DNA of 64,000 nucleotides from Adineta steineri (lineage: Eukaryota > Rotifera > Eurotatoria > Adinetida > Adinetidae), in contig CAJNOI010000196.1 of assembly GCA_905250115.1 (NCBI GenBank), positions 62,001-126,000 of the forward strand. The letters run 5' to 3'. This document shows positions 1 to 11,963 of the stretch, in pieces. Both the position numbers and the translations under genes were made by a program. The notes under the pieces are model-generated. The model saw nothing but the letters and a program-made list of their open reading frames with translations. It ran no database searches and was not told where the DNA came from. Each line of letters starts with the position of its first letter. Positions within the stretch are counted from its first letter, which is position 1.

Positions 1-543
1 CCACCGCCACCTATTTTTCCTGGGCCACCACCTCGTCGTTCTCTGGCATGTTCATCTAATTCTTTTTCTTCCTTACCGTGTATTATATCTAATGATCATA
101 ATCTTTTATACTTACATAAATATAGTCCATTGATTAATATTAATCAATCAACATCAACAACAAATACATCACATAAATCAATAATAAATTCTTCTCATTC
201 TACACAAACATTATCATCATTTGATTATATTCTAATTTTAATACAAAATCATTTTTCATTAATTCTTATATTAAGTATTTTTCTATTTTTAATATGTCTG
301 TCAATATTATTTCTTTTTTTTCAATGTTTACGACAAAGACAAAATACATCAAATAATAAAAATTATGCATTTTATTATCATTTAATACCACATCGTCGTC
401 GCAAACATCAAACAAAAACACAAGATAATGAACATAATTTAACACGCCTAAGAAAAGATTCTCCAACGTTGCGTGTTATACGATTATCAAGAACAAGTGG
501 AAAACATAAAAATGATAATAATGAAACTGAAGACACTCTTTAA
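1..543 (+). CDS. 3' end of a single-pass membrane protein gene (partial)
   Basis: The frame is open from base 1 to a TAA at 541-543, so the 5' part lies outside the window. The visible part opens with a proline-rich stretch (PPPPIFPGPPPRRS) and a Ser/Thr/Asn-rich region. A strongly hydrophobic segment of about 30 residues follows (around 235-325; core SLILILSIFLFLICLSILF), then a basic tail of about 70 residues with RRRK and RLRK clusters ending in NETEDTL. This reads as a type I membrane protein: extracellular stalk, one membrane span, cytoplasmic tail. I do not recognise the family because the ectodomain is missing. It converges on the RING gene, with 56 bp between the two stop codons. Confidence 0.6.
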   Translation, partial: PPPPIFPGPPPRRSLACSSNSFSSLPCIISNDHNLLYLHKYSPLININQSTSTTNTSHKSIINSSHSTQTLSSFDYILILIQNHFSLILILSIFLFLICLSILFLFFQCLRQRQNTSNNKNYAFYYHLIPHRRRKHQTKTQDNEHNLTRLRKDSPTLRVIRLSRTSGKHKNDNNETEDTL

Positions 544-599
544 TTACTTGTTGTTCTTTTTGATGTTAGAATTGAAATAAATGTTGAAAAAAAAAAGAA

Positions 600-2180
600 T
601 TATTTTCGAAGACATACCATAAGAATACTTGTTGAATTAAATTCATAAGATTTTAAAGTTCGATTATCTTCAAGTTCATCAATATAATTATCAAATTTAG
701 TTAGTAGAATTTTTTTTGGATCAAGATTTTCTTGTTTACTAAATATTTCTTTCAGTTCATAAATAGTTTTATCTAATGATATTCGATATTGATATTCTTG
801 ATTTAAAAATGTTCGTAAAGTTATATTAATAAATCTTTAAATGATAATAAAAAAATTTAGAATTCAATTTTAATAGAATAAAATACAAACTCAGATGAAA
901 CACAATTTCCATCAGAAATATTTAATTGTAGACTATCACATAAATGATTAATTGCATTTGTTTGATCTTCATCGTATTGTAAAATAATTTCACACGACTG
1001 AAATCAGAAGAAATTATATTAAATTAACTTTTGGAAATTCCGAATCTTCTTCAAATAGCACTTCCGCCAACGGTGAAATTGCACTGTACTTCCGCTCATT
1101 GGCGAAAGTACGGTATACTTTCGTCAATGCATCTCCTTCAATTCTGACAATTGGTGAAAGTACAGTAAAATTTCGCCAAGACACTCCGAAACGTTCGTCA
1201 TTAGTGCAGTTTCGATAATACAATTTTCTTTTGTAAAACATACATTTACATATAGATAATATTGAGTAAGTTTTTCAGTTAAACATTTTTGAATATCAGA
1301 TGCTTTTCTTAAGACATTGAGTAATTCCGATTCAGTTTTACTTAAAGAGAAAAATAATTTTTAAAATTAATTCATATATATATATATATCGAACCTATTT
1401 ATATCAATGTTTCGATTTATTGTATCACATTTCATTTGTTCGAGTAATTGAAAATCATTTTCTATTTGTCTAATATATATTTGAAGTATATCTTAATATT
1501 TTATTAATTAAAAATCTTCTTACTTTATAAAACTTTGTTCTTGTAATTCAAGTTGTTCAAGTATATGCATCTGTTTTTGATATAAATTCGAATGATGTTC
1601 TTGACGAATAAGTTGAAATTGATTATTTATTTCATTTCGTTTTATTTTAAAATAATTATGAACTGGAACTAAAATAAAACGACAATTGAAAAATATTTTT
1701 ATTTAAATAAATTCTCACCTTTGAATTCATTTTGATTGGTTTTCTCTAATTCATTTAATTTTATTTCTAATAATTTTTTCATATCATTCACATGTTTTTC
1801 ATTGCAATCTATACATTTTGTACACTGACAATATTCACATATAGTTAATGTATCAATTTTTTGACACGATGAACATTTTCCTTTAATTGGTTGAATTTTC
1901 ATTAAACTAATTAATAAAATATTATCAGGTAATTCATCAGTTCCTTCCGTTAATTTAATTGTTCGTTGACATATTGGACAAATTAGTATTTGATTTTCAG
2001 AATCATAAATATCTAATAAATAAAAACAAATATAAATTTTATATTAAATAATATTCTAAAATTACTCTGTAAGCATGTAAAACAAAATGTATGTTGACAT
2101 TCAAGAACTTTTGGTATTTGAAAACGATTAAGACATATGGAACATTGTAAAAGATTTTCAATTTGATATAGATTTGCCAT
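600..2180 (-). CDS. TRIM-like RING/B-box/coiled-coil protein with C-terminal ubiquitin-like domain
   Basis: Multi-exon gene read from ATG 2178-2180 to TAA 600-602. Exon 1 starts [16 protein letters not shown] and supplies the first RING cysteines and [11 protein letters not shown]. Exon 2 completes the C3HC4 RING with CPIC, then gives a B-box-like Cys cluster ([17 protein letters not shown], then KH). Three following exons are Gln/Glu/Leu-rich coiled coil (for example [17 protein letters not shown]). The last exon looks like a ubiquitin fold: [11 protein letters not shown], then [12 protein letters not shown], ending SILMVCLRK, which parallels the ubiquitin pattern of TI-x-x-LK, L-x-DxRTL-x-x-Y and a final beta strand. 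All junctions keep phase (for example GA|A before the UBL). RING plus B-box implies an E3 ubiquitin ligase. The tail ends CLRK rather than Gly-Gly, so it is probably a fixed UBL, not a processed modifier. Estimated length is about 370 residues. Confidence 0.75.
1064..1185. repeat. Cluster of related palindromes in a TRIM-like gene intron
   Basis: Within the intron between the last coiled-coil exon and the pre-UBL exon lie two similar 29-bp palindromes, at 1099-1127 and 1151-1179. Each begins TTGGYGAAAGTAC and ends in TTTCGYCAA. A third, weaker unit lies at about 1071-1095 (starts CGGTGAAATTG, ends CTTCCGC). The stretch is visibly less AT-rich than the surrounding intron. It may be a small inserted element or an expressed hairpin; I could not find clear target-site duplications. 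Confidence 0.5.
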
Positions 2181-3025
2181 TGTAAACCTTTTTCAAAAAA
2201 AAATGACATTTATTTATATATCTTTGTTTGATATACATGATTCATCGATTCTTTTCATTGGAGAAAGAAAGGTAATACACATCAGGTACACACGAATTGT
2301 AAAACATTTCTTTTTTAAAATTTCGTATAAAATTATTATTCAATAAGTATATATAATAGTATAAAAATAACATTCGTAATTTGATCAAGGTATTATCAAA
2401 GAATCGATGTATGCTATTTGAAACTACTGTTTTTTTGTTCTCACCAACGGAAGATGATGCCTGTGACATTTTTATGAATATATATTAGGACGAGTAATAA
2501 CAATCAAATAGGAATTCGTTTATCTATTATAAAAAAACGAACTTTCATTCGACGATAATTTTGTACAAAAAAAATTCTTATCAAACAATCGGCCTTTAAG
2601 AACAAAACGCTTATAAATGTACGTCAGCGTAAATACTGTCTGCATCGAAATTGCTTATTTATTGGTTTTTTCTCTTAGTCACAAGGTTTTTATTTCAAAT
2701 TATGTGCTACACACAGACACACACATGCATATGTAATACGAATACATTATCTATTCATGTTAGATATTTGTTTGGATTTTATCGAAAACATCATACGAAA
2801 GAGAAAAAAAAAGAAACATAGATAATATGATATGCATTCAATATGTATTGCTGACTGATAAGAAAAAAAAGAAGGAGAAGTCGGTATACTTGTACTTTTG
2901 ACAATTGATAAGAACAGAAGAAGAAAAAGAAACGGAATGTAATAAACAGGTGCACAATCAAAACTAAGCTGTATTTTGTTTTATTTCTTTCAGCTATCTT
3001 CTCAAAGTAATACAATAAAAAAAAA
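2181..3025. other. Intergenic, divergent promoters of RING gene and MCEE
   Basis: 845 bp between two genes transcribed away from each other, AT-rich with A/T homopolymers. No coding exon is supported. It presumably holds the promoters of both genes. Confidence 0.5.
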
Positions 3026-3823
3026 ATGCTAGGCAATTTTCGACAGGTAAAAATAGATAGACACTTATTTTAAATAAATTTTTTTTGCTATAGATCATTA
3101 CTCGAGCAATTCAACCAAGAATATTATTAACAACAAATCGTTTGAATCAGACAGATGCTGATAAATCACCTGTAATATATAAATACTTATCATAAGAGTC
3201 ATATTAACACATCAATTTATGGTAGGTCACAGCAAACGTACCCAGTGGAATATGGAAACTTGGTAAACTCAATCATATTGCTGTTGCTGTTCCTAGTCTA
3301 GGTTATATACAAAATCTATTGATTTAATTGACATTTACTTATCAAAAAATATTTTAGATGAAGCAAGTAGTTTTTTCAAAAATGTTCTTCATGCTAAATC
3401 TGTTAGTGGTGCTGTCGCATTGAAAGAACATGGTGTTCATACAGTTTTTGTTGATTTTGGTAATACAAAAATTGAAGTAAATAAAATTTTATTATTAAAT
3501 AAAAATTCATATTAAAAAATTTTTTTAAGCTTTTATTTCCACTTGGTGATAAAAGTCCGATATCAAGATTTTTAGAAAAACATAAATCAGGTGGCATTCA
3601 TCATATTTGTATTGAAGTATATATTTTATTCGATTGATTTTGTTAGTTTCTATTCATTCTATCTTAGGTTGATAATATTGAAGAAGCGATTAAAGATATT
3701 CAACAACAAAATATTCGTACACTTAGTGAAACAACTCAAATTGGTGCACATGGTAAACCAGTTATGTTTCTTCATCCAAAAGATTGTGGTGGAATTTTAA
3801 TTGAACTTGAACAAGCTAAATAA
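3026..3823 (+). CDS. MCEE: Methylmalonyl-CoA epimerase, mitochondrial
   Basis: Interconverts (2R)- and (2S)-methylmalonyl-CoA in mitochondrial propionyl-CoA catabolism, between propionyl-CoA carboxylase and the B12-dependent mutase. Six exons with tiny introns run from ATG 3026-3028 to TAA 3821-3823. After a basic/polar leader the fold begins GKLNHIAVAVPSL. It continues with SFFKNVL, EHGVHTVFVDFGNTKIELL, PLGDKSPISRFLEKHKSGG, IHHICIEVDNIEEAIKDI, TLSETTQIGAHGKPVMFLHP and ends KDCGGILIELEQAK. This is the vicinal-oxygen-chelate fold, with metal ligands expected at the His of LNHIAV, the His of IHHICIEV and the Glu of LIELEQ, all present. The match with animal MCEE is close throughout. A polyadenylation-type AATAAA sits at 3944-3949. 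Confidence 0.93.
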
Positions 3824-5101
3824 ATAATGTTTTGTTTTTGTCGTAATTGTTAAAAATTTAGTTTATCGATGTATATCTATCGATTTTAATTAATGATTTG
3901 TTTTTGCATTATAATTTCGATGATTTAATATATTCGAAATCATAATAAACGATTAGAATTGATAAACATCCTTTTGATTAAGGTAATTTATCTCAAAAAA
4001 AATATATGGTATTATATAATTCACGCATAGCTCTGTATAGAAATGAGACGATAAAAACGTATCTAATCATGTATTATAGAGTTATTCAATTTGGTTTTAG
4101 CAATCTTTTGAGTTTAGACTTTTGTCATGTAGAATAATAAATACGAAACTTTTAGATTCAGAATCAAGCTTTTGTTAATAATATAGACTGAATTATGAGA
4201 ATGGATGAGTTGAAAACAGAAAACGTTAGGTTCACACTAAGAATTACAAATTTGTCAGGTTTATCTAAATGACATTCTTTGAAATAGTTGAGGTTACACA
4301 GTGTAAGAACACAATTTGAATAATAAAGCTTTTTTATTATCGCTTCGTTCTTTTCTCCCTGGATTGTATGACTGCAAACGAAACACGCTTTTTTTGATAT
4401 TATTTGCAAGAATTAAAGCGATAAAATGACGAATAGTGAGGCTCAGTAGACAATCGGTAGATGGTGTACCTTTTATAAATGGCCGGTTTTTATCTACATT
4501 CATTAGTGAGTTCTCGAGCAAGTTACAGACACAATTCTGATAGTTCGGGATTTTTCCTCATTTTTTATCTTATACATGTCATAATACGAACGCGTTGTAA
4601 AGTGTAGACGTAATGTGAACTTCGAACAGATGCAAAAACAATTCGAACTCTCACGTGTTTTATCACGTTAGATGTCAACGATGCTTTAAAGCGCAGCAGT
4701 CTCAAAAAGGTTAAATACTTTTTTTTCGTTGTCTTTCCCATGAATAACTAGCCTATGTTTTAAAATCAACGTTTATCATTGACAGATTTTAATAATTGCA
4801 ACAAACGAATATATCTGTTAAATCTTGATGACTGAACTTTTTTTTTTATTATTTATTCATTTTTCTTCTTGGTTTTATTTGAACAGTAATTATATATTAT
4901 TCCTTATGAATTATTCTGATAAAATCAGCTAATCTGTACCAATGAAATAAACTGATCGAGCATTAATTAATACGACTTTAAATGAAAGAAGAAATTCTTT
5001 TAGTATTTTAATCTAACAATGATTTAATTAATGGATAAGAGAGAACAAAAGAATATTTTATTTATATATCTATTGTTTTTCTTAACTATAATTATATACA
5101 T
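3824..5101. other. Intergenic, convergent 3' regions
   Basis: The 3' regions of MCEE and the RhoGAP gene. One small open stretch on the minus strand (about 4294-4521) has no ATG at its start, no splice support and no recognisable domain. I see nothing else. Confidence 0.4.
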
Positions 5102-8100
5102 TTAAACAGGAGTAGTACTATGACCGGTTTTAGGTGCTGGTGAATCATCATTTGAACTCGAGCCACATAAATCACGTGCTTCACAATGTTTAGGAGTTAG
5201 AAAATGTGGTGCACCGGATGCCGATGAAAGTGGAGCTGTTTTGGAACGTGAATAAGATTTGATTTCACGTAATAATGGAGAACTTGAAGGTGTTGTTGTC
5301 GTTGTTGTTGGTGGTGGTGGGGTTATTGATGGTGACAGAGATTCTTTGACATCAGGTAAATTTGGATGAGTAGTAGATGATGTTGTTGAAACATCATCGG
5401 CTAAACTTATATTGATAACAGGTTCACTTGGACGTGATGATAATGATTGTGGATCAACAACACGAAATATAATTTGATCTATTGTTGCTTCACGTATATC
5501 ACGTATACGAGGTAATTTTGATAATGATTGATGTTTAGGATTTGTAAGACGTTGTTGAGATGATGACATAGGTACTTGAAGAAATTCCGATGAACGTGAT
5601 GTATGTGCTGATGAACATGGAAAATCTGAATTACGTCGAAGATTATATCGACGAGGAGTTGATTCAATTAATTGTTGTTGATTCATTCGAGGATTGAGTG
5701 CAGCAAAAATACTATGTGCTGAATTAGGCATTTCACATGTAATTGGTGTTACATCAAGCGACATAAATAATTGTTCGTTTGCATCATCCAATTCCATTGA
5801 AGTTATTCTAAAAAATTTCATTATTTAATAAAATTATTAGACAAATTTTGGAGGAACTATCCTACTTTTCTAGAGACTATAGATGTGTAGTTCTTTTTAA
5901 TTTCTATATTATCGAATTTCAGTGATATTTGTTTTTGTGTCTAATAAACTCTCGTAAAACTATCATTGATCTTATTTTAAATTTCCATCCTTTGATTTTA
6001 ACTGCAAGTCTCTGAGGGATAGAAGTTTACAACAAATCATTAGTTTCTATTTTACGTACCCACAACCTTTTTGTACTTTAAATGCTAATGCTCTCAATAA
6101 TTGAGCACTATCTTCTTCGTATAATGCAACACAAACTTCATCATGTAAATCTTTTGGTACCTAAAAAAAATAAATAATCTTATCTATAGAAATAAAATAT
6201 TTATAGTTACCATAAATAATTCTTTATATTGTTCAATCATCATTTTTAAAATACTTTTTCCTTGTTCCATTTGATCAGTAGTCATAGCTACACTCGTATC
6301 TTTATTTGATAGAATCGGTGCTTTTCCATCCATAAGTATAGTTGGAGCAAAAACAATAGCTAAATTAGCTGAATCCATTTTATTTCCAGCTACAAGTAAT
6401 TTTCCATCGGTTGAATAACGATCTTGTGAATTCATTGAAATATGATAAAGAAATTTTAACAGTGTATATAATGTATCACGATTCGATGATGGTAATAAAC
6501 TGATTAGATAGGAAAGTGCACGTGATTGATCTTTTGGATGAAGTTCTAGATAATAAAATTCTAAGAATATATATATTTATTTTGAATTCAACAAACTTGT
6601 TCGAATATTTAATAAAGCTCCACATAAATCCCGTGTTAATAATGGTTCAGGTAATTCACGTAAGAATTCCTTCATTAAACCAGCTATATCATGTACATTT
6701 GTTGTTGAATCAAAGGTTAAACTTCGATTAGAATTAACTTGATCTTTAAGCTAAAACAGAAAAGACATAATGATTATCTTTTTTCTTAGAAATAAAAATT
6801 TCCTTTACTTCTTTTAAACGTTTTTTTGATACACCAACTCGAAATAAACCAACAGTTTGTAAAGCTAAAGATTAAATTTAGTTTAAAAAGAAAAACAATA
6901 AAAAATTTTATTCTACCATTTTTTTCTAAATAATCACAACAATTTCGTATTAATTCCGGCACTTTAGCTGGATAACATCGTAATGTTTTCATTCGATTCA
7001 TTCCACTTGTTGTTGCTGCTGCTTCATGTGGTCCTAATGCTTCAAGTGATACAGAACGAAATTTTGATTGTTCATAATCAGAATCTGATATCTAATATTA
7101 TTTATACATATATTTAATAAAGAAAAAAAGAAGAAAAGTGTATATTTTACATGTAAACTACTTGGACTTGCTGGTGAAATCGAACATCCACTATCATATG
7201 TTGATGATATACTACCTGATGGACTTATTTTTTCATCATTTATAGATATATCTATTATATCAGTACTATCTTTTCGATTAATTCCACTTGCATTATTAAC
7301 TGATGTCGATGTGAGTTCATCTTGAAGACGAGAATCATCATCATTAACACATTGTGATAGCGCAACACCAAATACATTTCCATTAGATTTCGCATCTGTG
7401 ATAAATGTCAAATATTAGTATAATCAATTACTTTACATTAAAATTAATATATAATACGAAAATGATCTTTAGTTTAATAGAGGAAAAACACATTTCTTCA
7501 GCATCTATATATATGTCAAATAAATGGCATTCGAAACTTTAGTGACATATATTATAATATCTCTATGTGAAGTAAATTACGAATTGTTTTATTCGATTTA
7601 TAAAAGATATATTTTGTTTCGAACGATATAAAATTCTATTTATAATTAAGGTTTGTCAGATTTTTGTTTTTTTTCATACCATAGAATTAATTTTGTTTTT
7701 CTCTATTTGTAATAATACATCAACATTAAGCATAAGAGGACGAGTTGTTTTTGTCTCAACCCCATATCCTTTTCCTGTCGGAACAATCCCACCCATTCCT
7801 GTTTGATATATCATAAAAACAGGGGAAAATAGAGAGGCGTTCGTGTCAACAAAACCAGACTTTTGTAATACAATACTCGTTTTTCTTCTCTCTCTCTATA
7901 GAATCTATATATACGTGTAGTAAAGGGAGCAAGATCAATTTCTATCATATATTAATTTATAATAAAGAAAACAAACCTTTTGCTTCTTTTGATTTGTCAC
8001 TTGATTTACTGCGAAATAAAAAATGATGTTTGCGTTTTCTTGCTGTTTCTTCTAAGATGAAGACAAGAAGAAAAAAAAAATTATTATTAATTGATTCTTT

Positions 8101-9954
8101 TTATTACAAGAAAAATTTATATTACATATCAAATTCTATTTATATTACTGTTTAATTTATCTCTAAAACATAAACTATTCATCAACTATAAAAGCATATC
8201 TAATCTCTTCTCAATTGATCTGTGTTTTATTTTCTCGTAGATTATTAATAGATAAATTGATAGAGTACAAGAGGTTTCCGATAAGATACTTATTTTTCCC
8301 ATAGGGTTATACGATCATAAATCAAGGCTATGCACGTACACTGAATTTTCATTAATAATAACATAATTCGATTATAAATGACACTCTTTCTTTTCCTAAT
8401 CCAATTTTTCTTTCTTTCTATTCATATATATATATATATTATGGAATACAACTAAATATATTTAGCTTTTAAATGTCACAAACTATCATATTCATACCTT
8501 TAGGCTCATGTATTGACACGCCAAGATCATATTGTGATGATTGTAAACGTTGTAAAACAATATGTTTTAGTTGTTTATGTTCAACATATGTTAAATTATG
8601 TAATTCAATTGATCCAAGAATTATCTTACTTATACCATCAGATGAACACCATTGTGATTTATCTGTCTAATAAAAGAAAATAGAAGAAATTAATGTAACA
8701 ATATATCGATGATTAACAGATGTTCTTTTAGTATATAGATGATATCTTCTAGGATAATAGAAAATCAAGCATATGTGAAACATCATCAACTGAACATAAT
8801 ACAATATAAATAAAAACAGATTTTTTTAATTGATTCTTCTCCTTCTTTTTTTTTAGATAAATATCGAACTGAATTCTTAGACTAATAAACTGACCTACTA
8901 GGGAGACAATATGCCTAGAATTATCAATGACATTATTATCATTTTTTTATCTCTTATTCTTGCAACATTTCATCTTTAATATCTCTTGTTATCTTATTTT
9001 GATGCATGTCGTATAAACAGAATATTGGACTAGTGACAGTTGTTTCGGTAATTAGCAATCTAGTGTTGTTTTTTTTTGGTAAAATATATATATACTTACT
9101 TCAAAATACCATTGTACAGTTGGTGAATTAAATGATGTTATTTGATCTAATGTTGTCGATGAATTACCAGTAGTATTTGTTAAAGTTGTTAGACTTGAAT
9201 GACGAGATGTTGCTGAATGAGTTGATTTTGTTGAAGGTAATTTAACTAGAGAAAAAAAATTACGGAATGTTGATAATGGTGAAGAAAAATTTGTAGATGC
9301 AAATGTAGACAAGGAATGTGATGAATCTGAAGGTAAACCAATTCCAAAACGATTAGATTTATTGGTTTTATTACGTTTAAGAATATTTCTTAAAGCTAAT
9401 GCAGCTGGAGATGCATCAGGTAATGAATATCTATAATTAGGTCTTCGCGGTGGTTGATAATTAATTCCATATTCATCATCTTCCTCATCATCCTCCTCTT
9501 CTTCCTCCTCCACATCGTCATTCTTTTTATTATGATTATGATTATCACTTAATTTAAGTGACGTTGTTGACGATGATGATGATGATGATGTCTTTTTTTT
9601 ATCTAATGATCCATGAAGTGACAGCCAACTCTGTCGACGTAATTTGATATTGTCACCTTTAGATGTTTTATGATTATCTACAGATATTTTCGAAACATCT
9701 TTCGTTGACTGTGAAGATGGATTTATTGATAAACTTGCTCGATGATGATTTCCATTATATACATATTCTTCAGGTATAGTGGTACTTTGTAAATCTGAAC
9801 ATGGTGATTGACGTGTACGAATTTGTGATCGTTGAGGTTGATATGTTGATATTAAACTGGATGGTGCTGAAGTTGTACGTGTATTGATATGATTTTGTTC
9901 AGTAATAGACTCAATATCAAGACGAAAACGAGGTAAAGGTAGATTACGATTCAT
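5102..9954 (-). CDS. ARHGAP6-like Rho GTPase-activating protein
   Basis: Stimulates GTP hydrolysis by Rho-family GTPases; acts at the cytoskeleton. The first long exon (ATG 9952-9954, MNRNLPLPRFRLDIES) is Ser/Thr-rich with an acidic run and ends VQWYFE. The next exon gives GSIELHNLTYVEHKQLKHIVLQ and then SIHEPK, resembling the region before the GAP domain in ARHGAP6. Then come a basic exon (ETARKRKHHFLFRSK), an exon with NVFGVALSQCV, and the GAP domain: VPELIRNCCDYLEKNG, the arginine-finger loop VGLFRVGVSKKRLK, LMKEFLRELPEPLLTRDL, GNKMDSANLAIVFAPTIL. A disordered Ser/Pro/Thr-rich C-terminus ends at TAA/TGA 5102-5104. The arginine finger and the GNKM..NLA helix are intact, so catalysis is expected. 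Exon boundaries in the middle were checked by eye only. Upstream 5' exons may exist. Confidence 0.85.
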
Positions 9955-10183
9955 AATTAATCTATTTATATTTGTTGTTTGAATCAATTAAGATTGATGT
10001 CGTTGATAAGGATAATCATTTGTCAATATTCGTTTCTTTTTGGTAAACCAATATTTGTATATAAAGTTGAAAAATTTATTTATTTTTCTCTTTATTTTTC
10101 TTGATTTCAAACGTAGATATAAATGCGCATGTGCATAGAAAGTTCTCTAATTACCAAAAGCTGTAATGTCAGTAATGATGATA

Positions 10184-10248
10184 CTTTTTTTCTTTCTTCT
10201 TTTCTTCCTTTTTTCTTTCTTCTTTTCTTCCTTTTTTCTTTCTTCTTC
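10184..10248 (+). repeat. Polypyrimidine tandem repeat, about 23-bp unit
   Basis: Nearly three copies of a C/T-only unit beginning CTTTTTTCTTTC and ending TTTTCTTC; the first copy has one extra T. One strand is pure pyrimidine. Confidence 0.85.
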
Positions 10249-11394
10249 AATAATGGTCCATCCGATCATTTGTCATTAAATGGACTTAATATAGGCAATG
10301 ATAAAAAGACGATAAAATAGATCTTGACGTTTAAATTCCAAATATAGTGATCTTTGAGTTAAGAGATATTTTATCTGCGCATGTGTCGATTTTTAAGAAA
10401 CGTCGCTTCTAATTATATGTGCAAAATAGACTGAGAACTACAACGACATGAAGAGAATGACAACAGGGATAGTAGTAGTAGTGTCGTTTTCTTTCTCTTC
10501 ATGTTGTCTGTCTTTTTCGCCGTTACTATTCTCTATAATCAACGATTGGATCAACAGACCGATAGACAGAAGAGAAAAGAAGAACTTACTTAGTTATCTG
10601 TTCGTCTCAAAACATACATCATACACTTATTCATATACGAACGATTAAATTTCCGTTATTTTTTGTTTCTATAATTTCAATTTTTCATATGTTTAACTGA
10701 ATTATATTAATGTAAAATACGATAAAAAAATGTACGCTGAAATAGATGTTCTTTTTTTGTTTTTTGAATTTATTCATTAAGTTGTTGTTCTCTTTTTTCC
10801 GATCAAAACGTTATTGAGTGTAATAATAGAATTGATGATAAAAAACATGATTGCAAAAACAAATGAATCTGAAGATGCATTCTGTTCGTGATAATATATT
10901 AGTAGGTAGTTGTTGTTAAATGAACTTAATCGACGATATATATCAAGGAATGACAAAAATTTAGCATAAAATGAATGAGCACGTTTCTAAAAAATATCCT
11001 TCCGGTTTTTCGAGATTGATCTTGTTTAATTGACTTGTTATCGTATATTTGCATATTAGAAAATACGGTATTAGTGACATTATAGACTTATTTTTTTTTT
11101 TTATTTCTGGAAACAATACACACTAGATTCTATTGGGAATAATACCCATATTAATGACAAAAAATCGTTTCATTCTTGACGTCATTTCCAGTAAGTCATT
11201 TGTGAAATGAGGTGTCAATAGAAGAAAAGTTAATTTAGAAATTTTTACGAAAAAATTCTATAAAAAGAAATATTGAATGACGTGCGACATCTTATGAATG
11301 CTCTTTTACAATGTTATTGATGAAAACTTAGAAATAAATATATCTATCTAAATCCTTTGAAATATTTTTATATTGAAATATGAATGACTATTAC

Positions 11395-11437
11395 CTGTAT
11401 GTTCAACTGTTGTAACTATTGGATCGAGTGAAGTCAT
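11395..11437 (-). other. Candidate short first coding exon
   Basis: ATG at 11435-11437 opens 14 codons (MTSLDPIVTTVEHT) with coding-like composition and then a good donor (ACAG|GTAATAG). It lies upstream of the RhoGAP gene on the same strand and could be an alternative 5' exon. It ends in phase 1, while the acceptor just before the RhoGAP ATG (ATAAATAG at about 9961) needs two leading bases, so a direct join would break the frame. An extra exon or a different gene is required. Confidence 0.25.
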
Positions 11438-11934
11438 TGAATTGAAGATAAAAAAAAGAAATATTTTTCTAGAATAATAACAAATTACTATATCTCTTGT
11501 TTTTCTATGTCAAGAGAGAACAATTAACAATTCAAGGATGAGAATTTGACTCGATAAGCCAAGAGCTGATATATATATAATACAATAGAAATAGACAAAC
11601 AATAAAGTTAATAAGAAAAGAAAACGATTGTATTTGTATATCACTGAACTCATATAATCTAACTAGAATAACTCGTTTTTCTTACAATGAATTCTTTTTC
11701 CGTCGTCTTCTTCTTTTTGTGTCTCCCTTATGTTGTGCTTACAAATCTTCCTATGGTCGCCTAACGTGTCAATTTTGTTTTTTTCATCAGTATTGGCATC
11801 TGTGCAGAAGTAGAAAAAGAGAATATATTTATATATGTCCTTGTAAAAAGGCAAAAAAACATATGAAGAGAAAAGACAGTTACTGTTCTTATTATATTTA
11901 TTGATGTCATTCGCTAGATACAATGCAAGATGTA

Positions 11935-11953
11935 ACACACACACACACACACA
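11935..11953. repeat. (AC)n microsatellite at assembly gap
   Basis: AC dinucleotide run ending exactly at the block of ten N. True length is unknown because assembly broke here. Confidence 0.9.
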
Positions 11954-11963
11954 NNNNNNNNNN
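11954..11963. other. Assembly gap (10 N)
   Basis: Ten consecutive N, probably a placeholder of arbitrary length rather than a measured gap. Confidence 0.98.

Noticed and set aside
1014..1241. 75-codon open frame, minus strand
   Set aside because: It lies in an intron of the RING gene over the palindrome cluster; flanking exons join in phase without it.
2242..2469. 75-codon open frame starting MSQASSSVGENKK
   Set aside because: Has an ATG and the first 30 residues look plausible, but the rest is hydrophobic AT-rich translation and I found no splice partner.
4294..4521. 75-codon open frame, minus strand
   Set aside because: Begins with TTG rather than ATG, no domain, no exon structure.
10448..10648. 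Plus-strand 66-codon open frame
   Set aside because: Starts with ATG but is low-complexity, without domain or splice support.
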